Below are positions 17,092 through 24,701 of a stretch of 51,145 nt of DNA, piece after piece; position 1 is the first letter of the stretch; each line of letters starts with the position of its first letter. The translations under genes were made by a program, and so were the position numbers. Origin of the DNA: Ardenticatena sp. (GTDB lineage Bacteria > Chloroflexota > Anaerolineae > Ardenticatenales > Ardenticatenaceae); the NCBI GenBank assembly GCA_015487975.1, contig WFOS01000093.1, forward strand, positions 1-51,145. Direction: 5' to 3'. A model generated the notes under the pieces. That model saw only the letters and a list, made by a program, of their open reading frames with translations. It searched no databases and had not been told where the DNA came from.

Positions 17092-17697
17092 ATGACGACG
17101 ATTGGCGTTCTGGCATTGCAAGGCGGTTTCCGCGAACATGAAGAAATGTTGGCACGGCTGGGTGTTGCCACGCGCAAAGTGCGCCGCGCCGAAGATTTGG
17201 ATGGGCTGGATGGACTGATTCTTCCCGGAGGTGAAAGCACGACCATTCGCCGCCTGGCCTCTCTCCACGGGCTGATTGAGCCGGTGCGCACGTTTGCCCA
17301 GACGCACCCCATCTGGGGGACATGTGCTGGCCTGATTGCACTGGCCAATGACATTGGTGGCGAAGCCCCTATCTTCGGGGGGCTGAACATTCGCGTCCAA
17401 CGCAACGCCTTTGGACGGCAAGTGGACAGCTTCGAGACAGCGATCACCGTCCCCACGCTAGATGCGATCGCCAGTGAGGACGAACGCGGCACACCATTCC
17501 CCGCCGTTTTCATCCGAGCACCTGTGGTTGAGCATGTGGGCGAGGGGGTGGAGGTGCTGGCCACCCTCGAAGATGGACGTATCGTCGCCGTGCAGCAAGG
17601 GCATGTGTTGGGCACAGCGTTCCACCCCGAGTTGACCGAAGATACCCGCTTCCACCGCTACTTCCTGCACATGGTCCAATCACCTGCGCTGGCATAG
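17092..17697 (+). CDS. pdxT: pyridoxal 5'-phosphate synthase glutaminase subunit PdxT
   Basis: 201 residues. PdxT hydrolyses glutamine and channels ammonia to PdxS. The class-I amidotransferase motifs are present: [11 protein letters not shown] at 8-18, [11 protein letters not shown] near 45-55 (oxyanion), WGTCAGLI with the nucleophilic Cys near 79, and the His/Glu pair in AFHPELTED near the C-terminus. The ATG at 17092 was preferred to an in-frame GTG at 17083 that overlaps pdxS; there is no strong ribosome site, so translation is probably coupled. Confidence 0.96.
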   Translation: MTTIGVLALQGGFREHEEMLARLGVATRKVRRAEDLDGLDGLILPGGESTTIRRLASLHGLIEPVRTFAQTHPIWGTCAGLIALANDIGGEAPIFGGLNIRVQRNAFGRQVDSFETAITVPTLDAIASEDERGTPFPAVFIRAPVVEHVGEGVEVLATLEDGRIVAVQQGHVLGTAFHPELTEDTRFHRYFLHMVQSPALA

Positions 17698-17714
17698 CCA
17701 ACCAGAGACACCAA

Positions 17715-17750
17715 AACGCCGCGGCGGGGAATCTGCCGCGGCGTTTTTCT
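17715..17750 (+). terminator. terminator after pdxT, possibly serving both strands
   Basis: Arms AACGCCGCGGC and GCCGCGGCGTT (17715-17725 and 17735-17745) with a 9-base loop are followed on the plus strand by TTTCTTTC. It lies between the convergent pdxT and metY genes; on the minus strand the trailing T run is only four bases. Confidence 0.8.
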
Positions 17751-17764
17751 TTCTTCGACGAGGC

Positions 17765-19042
17765 TCATCTTTGTGAGGCTTCCAATGCCTGTTCCAGGTC
17801 GGCAATGATGTCGTCGATATGCTCGATACCGATGCAGAGGCGAATCATATCAGGCGTCACGCCTGCAGCGCGCTGCTCCTCCTCGTTCAGCTGGCGGTGC
17901 GTAGTGGACGCAGGGTGCGCTGCCAGTGAGCGCACATCACCAATATTGACCAGGCGCTTGAAGAGCTTGAGCGCATCGTAGAATTTGACGCCGGCTTCAT
18001 AGCCGCCTTTGACACCGAACGAGAGAAGCGCCGAGGGGCGTCCGTTGGTGTACTTTTGTGCCAGTTCGTAGTAGGGCGAATTGGGCAGGCCAGCATAGTG
18101 CACCCATTCGACGTAAGGATGCGCTTCGAGGTACTGCGCCACGGCAAGCGCGTTTTCGGTGTGGCGTTCCATGCGTAGCGGCAGTGTTTCGATCCCCTGC
18201 AAAATCAAGAAGGCGTTGAAGGGGCTAATCGCCGAGCCGGTGTTGCGCAACGGCACAGTACGAGCACGCGCAATGTAGGCCGCAGGGCCAAAGGCTTCGG
18301 TGTAGACGACGCCGTGGTAAGCGGGTTCGGGTTGGGTGAGCATGGGGTACTTGTCGGCATAGTCGGCCCAGGGGAATGAGCCACTATCCACGATGATACC
18401 GCCAAGCGACGTGCCATGTCCGCCCATGTACTTGGTAAGCGAATGCACCACAATATCGGCGCCGTAGTCGATCGGCTTGATGAGAACGGGCGTGGCCACA
18501 GTGTTGTCCACGATCAGAGGCACGCCATTACGGTGCGCCATTTCGGCCAGCGCTTCGATGTCCACAATGTTGCCCGCTGGGTTGCCAATACTTTCGCAAT
18601 AGACAGCGACGGTCTTTTCGTCGATCAGTTTTTCGAGGCTTTCGGGGCGGTCGTCTTCGGCAAAGCGCACTTCGATCCCCTGCTTGGGCAACATTCCCGA
18701 AAAGAGCGTGTAGGTTCCGCCGTACAACAGTGGCACACTCACAATGTTGCTGCCAGCCTCAGCGATAGTGAGGATGGCATAGTTGATCGCGGCACTTCCA
18801 GCACTGGTTGCTAGCGCCGCAATGCCATGTTCGAGTTGCGCCACGCGCTCTTCGAGCACAGCCTGGGTTGGGTTCATGATGCGGGTGTAGATGTTGCCTG
18901 GCACTTCCAGGTTGAAGAGTGCCGCGCCATGGGCGGCATCGTCGAAAGCATAGGCAACCGTCTGGTAAATCGGGACGGCGATGGCTTTGGTGGTTGGATC
19001 GTGGTCCCAACCACCATGGACGGAAATCGTTTCGTCACGCAT
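17765..19042 (-). CDS. metY: O-acetylhomoserine aminocarboxypropyltransferase (MetY-type PLP enzyme)
   Basis: 425 residues, typical of OAH sulfhydrylases. The enzyme makes homocysteine from O-acylhomoserine and sulfide using PLP. The PLP lysine is K204 in VVHSLTKYMGGHG, with the preceding VDNTVATP segment near 178-185, YTRIMNPT near 52-59 and the SGSAA-type loop as TSAGSAA near 79-85. The ATG at 19042 directly follows AGGAGGCCTGT. It is downstream of metA on the same transcript, 66 bp away, so the two form a direct-sulfhydrylation route to methionine. Related enzymes can use O-acetylserine; specificity is inferred. Confidence 0.92.
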   Translation of the reverse strand: MRDETISVHGGWDHDPTTKAIAVPIYQTVAYAFDDAAHGAALFNLEVPGNIYTRIMNPTQAVLEERVAQLEHGIAALATSAGSAAINYAILTIAEAGSNIVSVPLLYGGTYTLFSGMLPKQGIEVRFAEDDRPESLEKLIDEKTVAVYCESIGNPAGNIVDIEALAEMAHRNGVPLIVDNTVATPVLIKPIDYGADIVVHSLTKYMGGHGTSLGGIIVDSGSFPWADYADKYPMLTQPEPAYHGVVYTEAFGPAAYIARARTVPLRNTGSAISPFNAFLILQGIETLPLRMERHTENALAVAQYLEAHPYVEWVHYAGLPNSPYYELAQKYTNGRPSALLSFGVKGGYEAGVKFYDALKLFKRLVNIGDVRSLAAHPASTTHRQLNEEEQRAAGVTPDMIRLCIGIEHIDDIIADLEQALEASQR

Positions 19043-19108
19043 ACAGGCCTCCTTGTGTGGTTGTTTTTTTCGACACACATCCCGTAGCAACGGGATAGTA
19101 TGCCCTCA

Positions 19109-20203
19109 TCAAAAGCCGTTGTTTTCCTGCTCTTGCAGGTGGCGAATGCCCAGCGGGTCTTCGGGGTCGATCCCGGGCTTGAACGGTTTACGGCGGTCGA
19201 TATCCGTCACGCGATAGACCAACCCCAGCCAGTTGTTGAAAATGGCCTTCGCGGTATCTCCCCAGGTGTTGTCGAGATAGGGTAAGATTGCCGATTCGGG
19301 GAAGGGTGGTGGCTGTGTGCCGCGTCGTTTGGCTAGTTCGACAGCGGCGCGATACGTATCGGCAATCGCGGCGGCTTCGGGGGGAAAGTAGTGTTCCGGG
19401 TGCGGTGGGTAATCGTCCCGTTCCCCGCGCATGTAGCGGAAGACTTCGCGCTTGTATTCTTTGAGCAGGCTATTGGTGTTGTATTCGGGATGCCCTTGGA
19501 AGTAGATGAAGCGCAGATGGTCGGGACTGACCGCCATATGGACGCCAGCCTCGGTGCTTTCCACCAGCACCACCAGCCCTGCGCCTACAAATTGCGCCCG
19601 CGTGATTTCGTTCCAACGCGAATGGGGCACATCGAAGCGCGTATTGATATCCGCAAGCAAGGGGTGGCGGCGTGTAATGCGATGCGAGTAAACGCCCCAT
19701 CGTTTGCGGGGCAAGCGCTGGCGATCGATCCCGTAGAAGTATTTGATGAGCGCATGCGTCGCCAGGCATGAACATAGAATCGAGGTGACGTTTTCACTCG
19801 CCCACGAGATGACCTCGACAAGCGGTTGCCAAAACGCTTCTTGCTCCAACGAGGGATTGGTCACATTGGCTCCTGTGATGATGAGAGCATCCAACCCTTC
19901 TTTTTGGAGCGTTTCGAAATCTTCGTAGTAGGCGTCGATGTAGGCTTGCGTTTCAGGCGAACGAGGTAACCCTGGCACTGTGAAGAGGTGCACGAAAAAC
20001 TGCACGATCTTGTTGCACCCACCAATCAGCCGCATGAACTGCCGCTCGGTTACCTGCAAAGCAGCGTCGGGCATCATGTTGAGCAAGCCAATGTGCAACT
20101 CGCGAATATCCTGATGCAGGGCATGTTCGAGCGGCAACACATCCTGCCCATAGCGGCGAAGGTCTTCGAATGTTGGCAAGCGCGAATGTGCCACAAGTGG
20201 CAT
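19109..20203 (-). CDS. metA: homoserine O-acyltransferase of the MetA (HTS) family
   Basis: 364 residues with a GAT-like fold. The catalytic Cys is C146 in ILCSCLATHAL and the His/Glu pair is in FQGHPEYN near 236-243. In studied MetA enzymes, one residue in the TGAP.(G/E) loop sets acyl-CoA choice: Gly for succinyl-CoA, Glu for acetyl-CoA. Here the loop reads TGANVT, placing Thr115 at that position and Asn113 for Pro, so specificity cannot be assigned; HTS-like serine acyltransferases also exist. The C-terminus has a ~50-residue extension ending in HLQEQENNGF. The ATG has AGGAGGAAG upstream. It is controlled by a promoter and an attenuator about 190-240 bp upstream. Confidence 0.9.
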   Translation of the reverse strand: MPLVAHSRLPTFEDLRRYGQDVLPLEHALHQDIRELHIGLLNMMPDAALQVTERQFMRLIGGCNKIVQFFVHLFTVPGLPRSPETQAYIDAYYEDFETLQKEGLDALIITGANVTNPSLEQEAFWQPLVEVISWASENVTSILCSCLATHALIKYFYGIDRQRLPRKRWGVYSHRITRRHPLLADINTRFDVPHSRWNEITRAQFVGAGLVVLVESTEAGVHMAVSPDHLRFIYFQGHPEYNTNSLLKEYKREVFRYMRGERDDYPPHPEHYFPPEAAAIADTYRAAVELAKRRGTQPPPFPESAILPYLDNTWGDTAKAIFNNWLGLVYRVTDIDRRKPFKPGIDPEDPLGIRHLQEQENNGF

Positions 20204-20384
20204 GGTGGCTTCCTCCTGGCTGGTGTTTTGTCGGTCGATTCAGGGGATACGAATCAGACAAGCGGGTGGAGACAACACCAACAAGGGGAAGCATGGCAAT
20301 CGCCATGCATACAACAGATGCACATCATCATGCGCGCGGCATTCTGTGTGTTGCGTGTTGGTGTTGCAATCGGAGTCATCACAA

Positions 20385-20416
20385 TAAAAAAACGCACGTT
20401 CGCGCTGGAACGTGCG
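20385..20416 (-). terminator. intrinsic terminator in the metA leader
   Basis: Minus strand arms CGCACGTTC and GAACGTGCG (20416-20408 and 20401-20393) with a 6-base loop are followed by TTTTTTT. It lies about 20-50 nt after the predicted transcription start and 182 nt before metA. No minus-strand gene precedes it. Confidence 0.85.
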
Positions 20417-20439
20417 CCCTCGCACCTTGATTTGGTGCG
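20385..20439 (-). ncRNA. minimal transcription attenuator of metA-metY
   Basis: About 55 nt contain three mutually exclusive hairpins. Hairpin 1 pairs CGCACC with GGTGCG (20439-20434 and 20426-20421). An alternative pairs GTGCG, from its 3' arm, with CGCAC, the 5' part of the terminator stem, across an AGGG loop. The third is the terminator. Hairpin 1 frees the terminator, while the alternative pairing blocks it. There is no room for a coding leader peptide or a large aptamer, and it does not resemble SAM-I by eye. The trigger is unknown. Confidence 0.55.
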
Positions 20440-20442
20440 TGC

Positions 20443-20470
20443 ATTGTAAGAGGGTGGGGCGATGTGTCAA
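20443..20470 (-). promoter_or_regulatory. promoter of metA-metY
   Basis: Minus strand -35 TTGACA (20470-20465), 16-bp spacer, -10 TACAAT (20448-20443). Start expected near 20436, at the beginning of the attenuator. Confidence 0.75.
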
Positions 20471-20871
20471 ATAGCCATTCCCCCATTCGATGACGATGGC
20501 GCCCCGCCCAGGTTCTTCTGCGCTGCATCTGCATACAGGTCACCTCAGGATTCGCGTGGGAGGGATAGTGTGGGACACAAGAAACGTCTCTTCCAATTCG
20601 TGCCCCCAAGCCACTCATGCTTCCCAACCGCAACACAGCCTCGAGCTCGCTTCCCAAGCAGTTGGGAGGTACATTGGCATGGTACACAAACGAGCACCTG
20701 GACAATCCTGTCCTGGTGGCAGGTACTGCTTGTGGCGCCCTGATTGCATCCGCCACGATGGAAACCAAAACCATGAACATGCCCTAGACGGTTTCACCAA
20801 CAAGCCAGCAAGCGAATGCGCGGGTCTTCCTGTTCTGAATCCTATGTCGAATGAGAGAACAGCGGCATGAT
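20471..20871. other. non-coding stretch holding the first 79-bp repeat
   Basis: No convincing coding frame on either strand. It lies between the metA promoter and the vapB promoter. Apart from repeat copy 1 (20744-20822) I see no structured element. Confidence 0.6.
20744..20822. repeat. 79-bp direct repeat, copy 1
   Basis: It is about 91% identical (about 7 differences) to 21706-21784 in the same orientation. The two copies bracket the VapBC-type pair. Each contains GAAACC and GGTTTC in inverted orientation 23 bp apart. It matches no IS end or gene that I recognise. Confidence 0.85.
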
Positions 20872-20900
20872 TTGACCAACAGCATGGCTGGCAGTACGAT
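20872..20900 (+). promoter_or_regulatory. promoter of the antitoxin-toxin pair
   Basis: -35 TTGACC (20872-20877), 17-bp spacer, -10 TACGAT (20895-20900). Start near 20907. Confidence 0.6.
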
Positions 20901-20906
20901 CGAATT

Positions 20907-20926
20907 GTGTGGAATGGTGTGGAATG
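20907..20926. promoter_or_regulatory. tandem 10-bp repeat, candidate antitoxin operator
   Basis: Two perfect adjacent copies of GTGTGGAATG lie at the predicted transcription start of the vapBC pair. Ribbon-helix-helix antitoxins commonly repress their own promoter by binding repeats here; binding is inferred. Confidence 0.45.
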
Positions 20927-20944
20927 CGACAGGAGAGATATTCG

Positions 20945-21226
20945 ATGATCAAAGTCCAGTTCGTACTGCCGGAAGACCTACACCGTCGTTTGCGGCAGGC
21001 AGCGCAACAACAGGGTGTGAGTATGTCCCAATTCGTCCGCGAGGCGCTGGAACAAGCCCTGGCTGACAAGGCGGAAGCACGTAAAACGCGACGGCGGCGG
21101 GTGTTGGCCAAGCTGCGAGAAATCAGCCAGCGGCTAGCCACACAAGCACCTGATCTGATGTACACCCCCGAAGACCTACACACCTTGCGAGAGGAATGGA
21201 TGAATGAGCACCTCGGTAATCATTGA
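20945..21226 (+). CDS. ribbon-helix-helix antitoxin, VapB-like
   Basis: 93 residues. The first ~45 residues fit a ribbon-helix-helix DNA-binding domain: beta strand IKVQFVLP, helix DLHRRLRQAAQQQG, then SMSQFVREALEQAL. A basic segment (KTRRRRVLAK) follows, and a C-terminal tail likely to bind the toxin (APDLMYTPEDLHTLREEWM). The ATG at 20945 has AGGAG at 20931-20935 and is preferred to an in-frame ATG 36 bases earlier that lies within the operator. Its stop overlaps the toxin start by 23 bp, the usual antitoxin-first arrangement. Confidence 0.85.
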   Translation: MIKVQFVLPEDLHRRLRQAAQQQGVSMSQFVREALEQALADKAEARKTRRRRVLAKLREISQRLATQAPDLMYTPEDLHTLREEWMNEHLGNH

Positions 21227-21641
21227 TGCCAACATAGGCATTTGGGCAGTAGTGCAGGGGTCGGGGCACTCCCCGATAGCCATTCAGGATTGGCTTGCGA
21301 GCCTGGACAAAATCATCGTGCCTGGATTGTGGATATACGAAGTGACATCGGTGCTGCACCGTTACCGGTTGCGAGGCTGGCCGCCAGCCGAGATCGACCA
21401 GGCACTGACGCACATTCTGGCGATTCCCGATGAGGTCGTCCCTGCTGACCGCCCTTTGGCTCTCTCCGCCTATGAGTGGGCTCTACGCCTCGAACAGGGG
21501 GCGGCCTATGACGCTTTTTACATCTCCCTGGCCGAGCGTTTGGACGCCGAGTTCTGGACAGGCGACAAGCGGTTGTTCAACCGTGCACGAGAGGTAGGCG
21601 CAACATTCGTGAGACTTCTCGGAAAAGAAAAGGAAGCGTGA
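21204..21641 (+). CDS. PIN-domain toxin, VapC-like ribonuclease
   Basis: 145 residues, the typical VapC length. PIN acidic residues are visible: Asp8 in VIIDANIG, Glu in WIYEVTSVLHR near 46, Asp in AAYDAFYISLAE near 102, and Asp in FWTGDKRLFN near 120. VapC toxins cut tRNA or rRNA when not bound by VapB; the target here is unknown. The gene overlaps the antitoxin by 23 bp and lies between two 79-bp direct repeats, suggesting that the cassette was acquired or duplicated as a unit. Confidence 0.88.
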   Translation: MSTSVIIDANIGIWAVVQGSGHSPIAIQDWLASLDKIIVPGLWIYEVTSVLHRYRLRGWPPAEIDQALTHILAIPDEVVPADRPLALSAYEWALRLEQGAAYDAFYISLAERLDAEFWTGDKRLFNRAREVGATFVRLLGKEKEA

Positions 21642-21705
21642 AGGAATGCTTCTATCCTGGGCTGGTCTGCCTGGCCCCCTCATCCCGGTGAACGACTATC
21701 CCGCT

Positions 21706-21784
21706 TTGCACCCGCCACGCCGGAAACCAAAACCATGAACACGCCCTAGACGGTTTCACCAAGAGGCCAGCAAGCGAGTGCGCT
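21706..21784. repeat. 79-bp direct repeat, copy 2
   Basis: Partner of 20744-20822, same orientation, about 91% identical, located 65 bp after the toxin gene. The distance between copies is 962 bp. Confidence 0.85.
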
Positions 21785-21964
21785 GGCCGGTTTGCTTGTC
21801 GCTCTGACGAAGATCATCGCCAGTATGCCGACCATGCGCCATCTGGAAACAGCTTCGACTCTCTCCCGCAAACACTGGTTTCATCGAAACGTTGGAGATG
21901 CATTGTAGGCTGGGTATGAGCAGAGCAAGGTTGAATGCCTAAGAAGCCATATGCTTGCGGAAAA

Positions 21965-21995
21965 TTGACAAATGACACAAGCCGAAGAGTATTTT
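21965..21995 (+). promoter_or_regulatory. possible promoter of the NYN-domain gene
   Basis: -35 TTGACA (21965-21970) is perfect; the -10 is poor (AGTATT at 17 bp, or TATTTT at 19 bp). Leader would be about 20 nt. Confidence 0.35.
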
Positions 21996-22020
21996 CCTCA
22001 AAAAAACGCCGAGGCACTTC

Positions 22021-23019
22021 ATGACACACCAAGAACCAACCCATGCCCTTGTCGCCTTGTTCATCGACTACGAAAATATCGTCCGTAGCGTCAATGAACA
22101 CCTTGGATCTTCTATCAACTGGCGCATCATCTACGACGCCGCGCAGACATATGGGCGCATCATCGTTCGTCGTGCCTATGCCGATTGGAGCAACTACACG
22201 CACGCCCAACAGGATTTGCTGGCGTTAGGGTTCGACCTGGTGCACGTGGCGAGCTATCACGGCAAAAATGCTGCCGATATTCGTCTGGTGATCGATGCTG
22301 TGGACCTGGCCGCACGTGGTGAAACCCCCTTCACGCATGCCATCATCGCCTCGGGGGATAGCGACTTCACCGACCTTGCCCACTACCTGCGCCTGCGGGG
22401 CAAAACAGTGGTGGGAATTGGGGTTCGCGCTACCAGTGCCCTGCTCCTTATCAGTGCTTGCGACACGTTCCACTACTACGATGACCTGCTCGAAAAAAAG
22501 CCCGCCACCAATGGGCTCTCCCATCGGCCCGAAAAGAAAGATGGTGTCGAAGCCTATCTCAACGCGATTGCGCACAAAGTGCGTATGTCGGCGCACCCCG
22601 ACCGCCCCAAAGCGATCCTGCTCTTCTACAAATTCGCTTGCCAGCATCCAAATACGTCACTGATTGATCTGAGCCAAGCGTTCAAAACCTTTGCCAAGGA
22701 ACAACAATCTCCCATCTCTCCTACCATTGCCAACGAAGTCATTCACCAGCTGTTCCACACCTACTGTTTTGAATTTGCCCCACCTGAAGACGAAGACCAA
22801 CCTCTCTGGTCGCGCACGGTTTCGTTTGCCGCAGGCATCGAGAGTGCATCCGACCTCTTACGTAAATGCGACCGTGGACTGTTGGAGCTGCTGACGAAAA
22901 GCATGCCCAATACGCCCATCGATCCATCCATCGCCGCCCAAATGCTGTATGGCACTGCTGACAACCCACGCTTGGTCGAATATGTCAGCAATCTGCTCGC
23001 CGAGATTGCGCCATCGTAA
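22021..23019 (+). CDS. NYN (PIN-like) domain protein with a helical C-terminal domain
   Basis: 332 residues. The N-terminal ~160 residues are a NYN domain, a PIN-like RNase fold: FIDYENI (Asp16) near 14-20, RRAYADWSN near 50, GKNAADIRLVIDAVDLA near 80-97, ASGDSDFTDLAHYLR near 111-125 and GKTVVGIGVR. The acidic residues expected for metal-dependent RNA cleavage are present. From ~175 on there is an alpha-helical region with two repeats of similar predicted length (VEAYLNAIAHKV..., NTSLIDLSQAFKTFAKE...) that could be OST-HTH/LOTUS-like, which often accompanies NYN domains; this is a guess. It is next to the VapBC cassette but has its own start region. Confidence 0.8.
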   Translation: MTHQEPTHALVALFIDYENIVRSVNEHLGSSINWRIIYDAAQTYGRIIVRRAYADWSNYTHAQQDLLALGFDLVHVASYHGKNAADIRLVIDAVDLAARGETPFTHAIIASGDSDFTDLAHYLRLRGKTVVGIGVRATSALLLISACDTFHYYDDLLEKKPATNGLSHRPEKKDGVEAYLNAIAHKVRMSAHPDRPKAILLFYKFACQHPNTSLIDLSQAFKTFAKEQQSPISPTIANEVIHQLFHTYCFEFAPPEDEDQPLWSRTVSFAAGIESASDLLRKCDRGLLELLTKSMPNTPIDPSIAAQMLYGTADNPRLVEYVSNLLAEIAPS

Positions 23020-23445
23020 GGCACTGCTCCTCTGTGTCAGGCGTATCGCTTGTGTCACAACACTCGCCAGTTCCGATATTCACGCTCGTATTGGTGACAA
23101 TGCCCCCATCATCGAATGTGGGTTTGCAACCCAGCCGGGCAGGAATCTGCATCCCCCGACGGAGAAGTTTCACAAGGCCCCATGGGGGGCAAACGCGGAG
23201 CGCTGTTCGTATGGACATCCTATGCTTATCATCCTACCACTTGGCTTGACGAGACCATTGTCGTGTAAAAGGCGTGCTCACTTTTTGCAGCGTGATCGAC
23301 GCCATTTCCATCCCCACATGATAGGACATAGGGAGAAGGAAGCATACACACATCTCGTACGTGCGTTTTCCTCATTTGCCAATTTGCATACCCTCGCGCA
23401 TCATCAGCACGCACCGAAGCAATCACTCGACGAGGAGGAAGACTC
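23020..23445. other. intergenic stretch before the thiolase, no gene seen
   Basis: No credible coding frame on either strand. Its right end carries a candidate promoter for the thiolase: -35 TTGCCA (23376-23381), 17-bp spacer, -10 CATCAT (23399-23404). Otherwise I see nothing in it. Confidence 0.5.
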
Positions 23446-24639
23446 ATGAGAGACGTGTACATCGTCAGTGCCGTGCGCACACCGATTGGGCGCTTTGGTG
23501 GTGCACTGAAAGCGATGTCCCCAAGCGATTTGGCCGCCCATGCGATGCAAGCCGCATTACAACGCGCCAATGCCGCGCCTAAGCATCTCGATCTCTACAT
23601 CTTCGGCAATGTTCTGCGTGCCGGGCACGGCCAACTGATTCCACGTCAAGCAGCGTTCAAGGCGGGTATTCCCAAAGAAGTAGATGGCTATGCGGTGGAC
23701 ATGGTCTGCTCATCGGGCATGATGGCACTCTACAACGCGTCAACCCTCATTCGTGCTGGCGAGGCTGACCTTGTACTGGCCGGTGGCGTGGAATCCATGT
23801 CACAGGCTGGCTTTTTCCTTTCGCACCGCGCACGTTGGGGCTATAAATTTTTACTGGGCGCCCCCGAAAACCTGGTGGACATTCTGCTCTACGACGGCTT
23901 GACCGACCCCACCACTGGGGAAGCCATGGGCGAACAAACCGAGCGTCTGGCGGCTGAGCATGGTATCAGCCGCGCTGAATTGGATGAGATTGCTGCGCTT
24001 TCACAACAGCGCGCCCACGAGGCCACCGAAAAGGGCATTTTCGCCCATGAGATTGCTCCTATCGAAATCAGCACGCGCAAAGGCACAACCATTTTCGACC
24101 GCGATGAGGGCATCCGCCCCGAAACCACCATCGAAACGCTTGCCAAACTGCGCCCAGCTTTCCGCAAAGATGGCGTACTGACGGCCGGCAATTCCAGCCA
24201 GATTTCGGACGGTGCAGCGGCATTGGTGCTTGCCAGCCCCGAGGCGGTAGAACGCCATGGCCTGACGCCTATCGCACGGGTGCTGGGTGGTGCATGGGCT
24301 GCTGGGGAAACGTGGCGCTTCCCGGAAGCGCCTATTCCCGCTGTGCGTCAACTCCTCGACCGCTTGAACATGCGCATCGAGGATTTCGACTTATTCGAGA
24401 ACAACGAAGCCTTTGCCATCAACAACATCCTCTTCCATCGTATGCTGGGTGTCCCCTATGAGCAGTTGAACGTGCTTGGGGGAGCCGTTGCCATCGGGCA
24501 CCCGATCGGCGCATCGGGCGCACGCATCGTGGTCACACTGCTGAATGCGCTTCGTCACTACGAAAAGACGCTTGGGCTTGCTGCAATCTGCCATGGTACT
24601 GGTGGCGGTACGGCGTTGGCCGTCGAACGCCTTGCCTGA
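23446..24639 (+). CDS. thiolase (acetyl-CoA C-acyltransferase)
   Basis: 397 residues, standard thiolase length. The nucleophilic Cys is in DMVCSSGM (about 86-93), NEAFA near 322, the His in GGAVAIGHPIGASGAR near 345-360, and the second Cys in CHGTGGG near 382. It may run in synthesis (acetoacetyl-CoA) or degradation (beta-oxidation). No partner gene such as a hydroxyacyl-CoA dehydrogenase is adjacent, so direction is not known. The ATG follows a strong GAGGAGGAAG site. It is monocistronic with its own terminator. Confidence 0.93.
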   Translation: MRDVYIVSAVRTPIGRFGGALKAMSPSDLAAHAMQAALQRANAAPKHLDLYIFGNVLRAGHGQLIPRQAAFKAGIPKEVDGYAVDMVCSSGMMALYNASTLIRAGEADLVLAGGVESMSQAGFFLSHRARWGYKFLLGAPENLVDILLYDGLTDPTTGEAMGEQTERLAAEHGISRAELDEIAALSQQRAHEATEKGIFAHEIAPIEISTRKGTTIFDRDEGIRPETTIETLAKLRPAFRKDGVLTAGNSSQISDGAAALVLASPEAVERHGLTPIARVLGGAWAAGETWRFPEAPIPAVRQLLDRLNMRIEDFDLFENNEAFAINNILFHRMLGVPYEQLNVLGGAVAIGHPIGASGARIVVTLLNALRHYEKTLGLAAICHGTGGGTALAVERLA

Positions 24640-24650
24640 ACAGAACCCAA

Positions 24651-24682
24651 AAACGGGCGCTCGCTCGAGCGCCCGTTTGCTT
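24651..24682 (+). terminator. terminator between the thiolase and nuoN, probably both strands
   Basis: Long perfect arms AAACGGGCGCTCG and CGAGCGCCCGTTT around a very short loop. It lies between convergent genes and could stop transcription from either side. Confidence 0.8.
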
Positions 24683-24701
24683 TCTTTCACCCCGACAATC
24701 C

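Larger units (their letters stand above)
21642..22020. other. non-coding stretch with the second 79-bp repeat
   Basis: No plausible coding frame. It holds repeat copy 2 and, at its right end, a weak promoter for the NYN gene. Confidence 0.6.

Noticed and set aside
20385..20470. SAM-I or T-box riboswitch in front of metA
   Set aside because: The leader up to the terminator is only about 55 nt and lacks the conserved aptamer or T-box sequences.
20744..21784. CRISPR array, because of the repeated 79-bp units
   Set aside because: Only two copies, 962 bp apart, with ordinary genes between them, and no cas genes.
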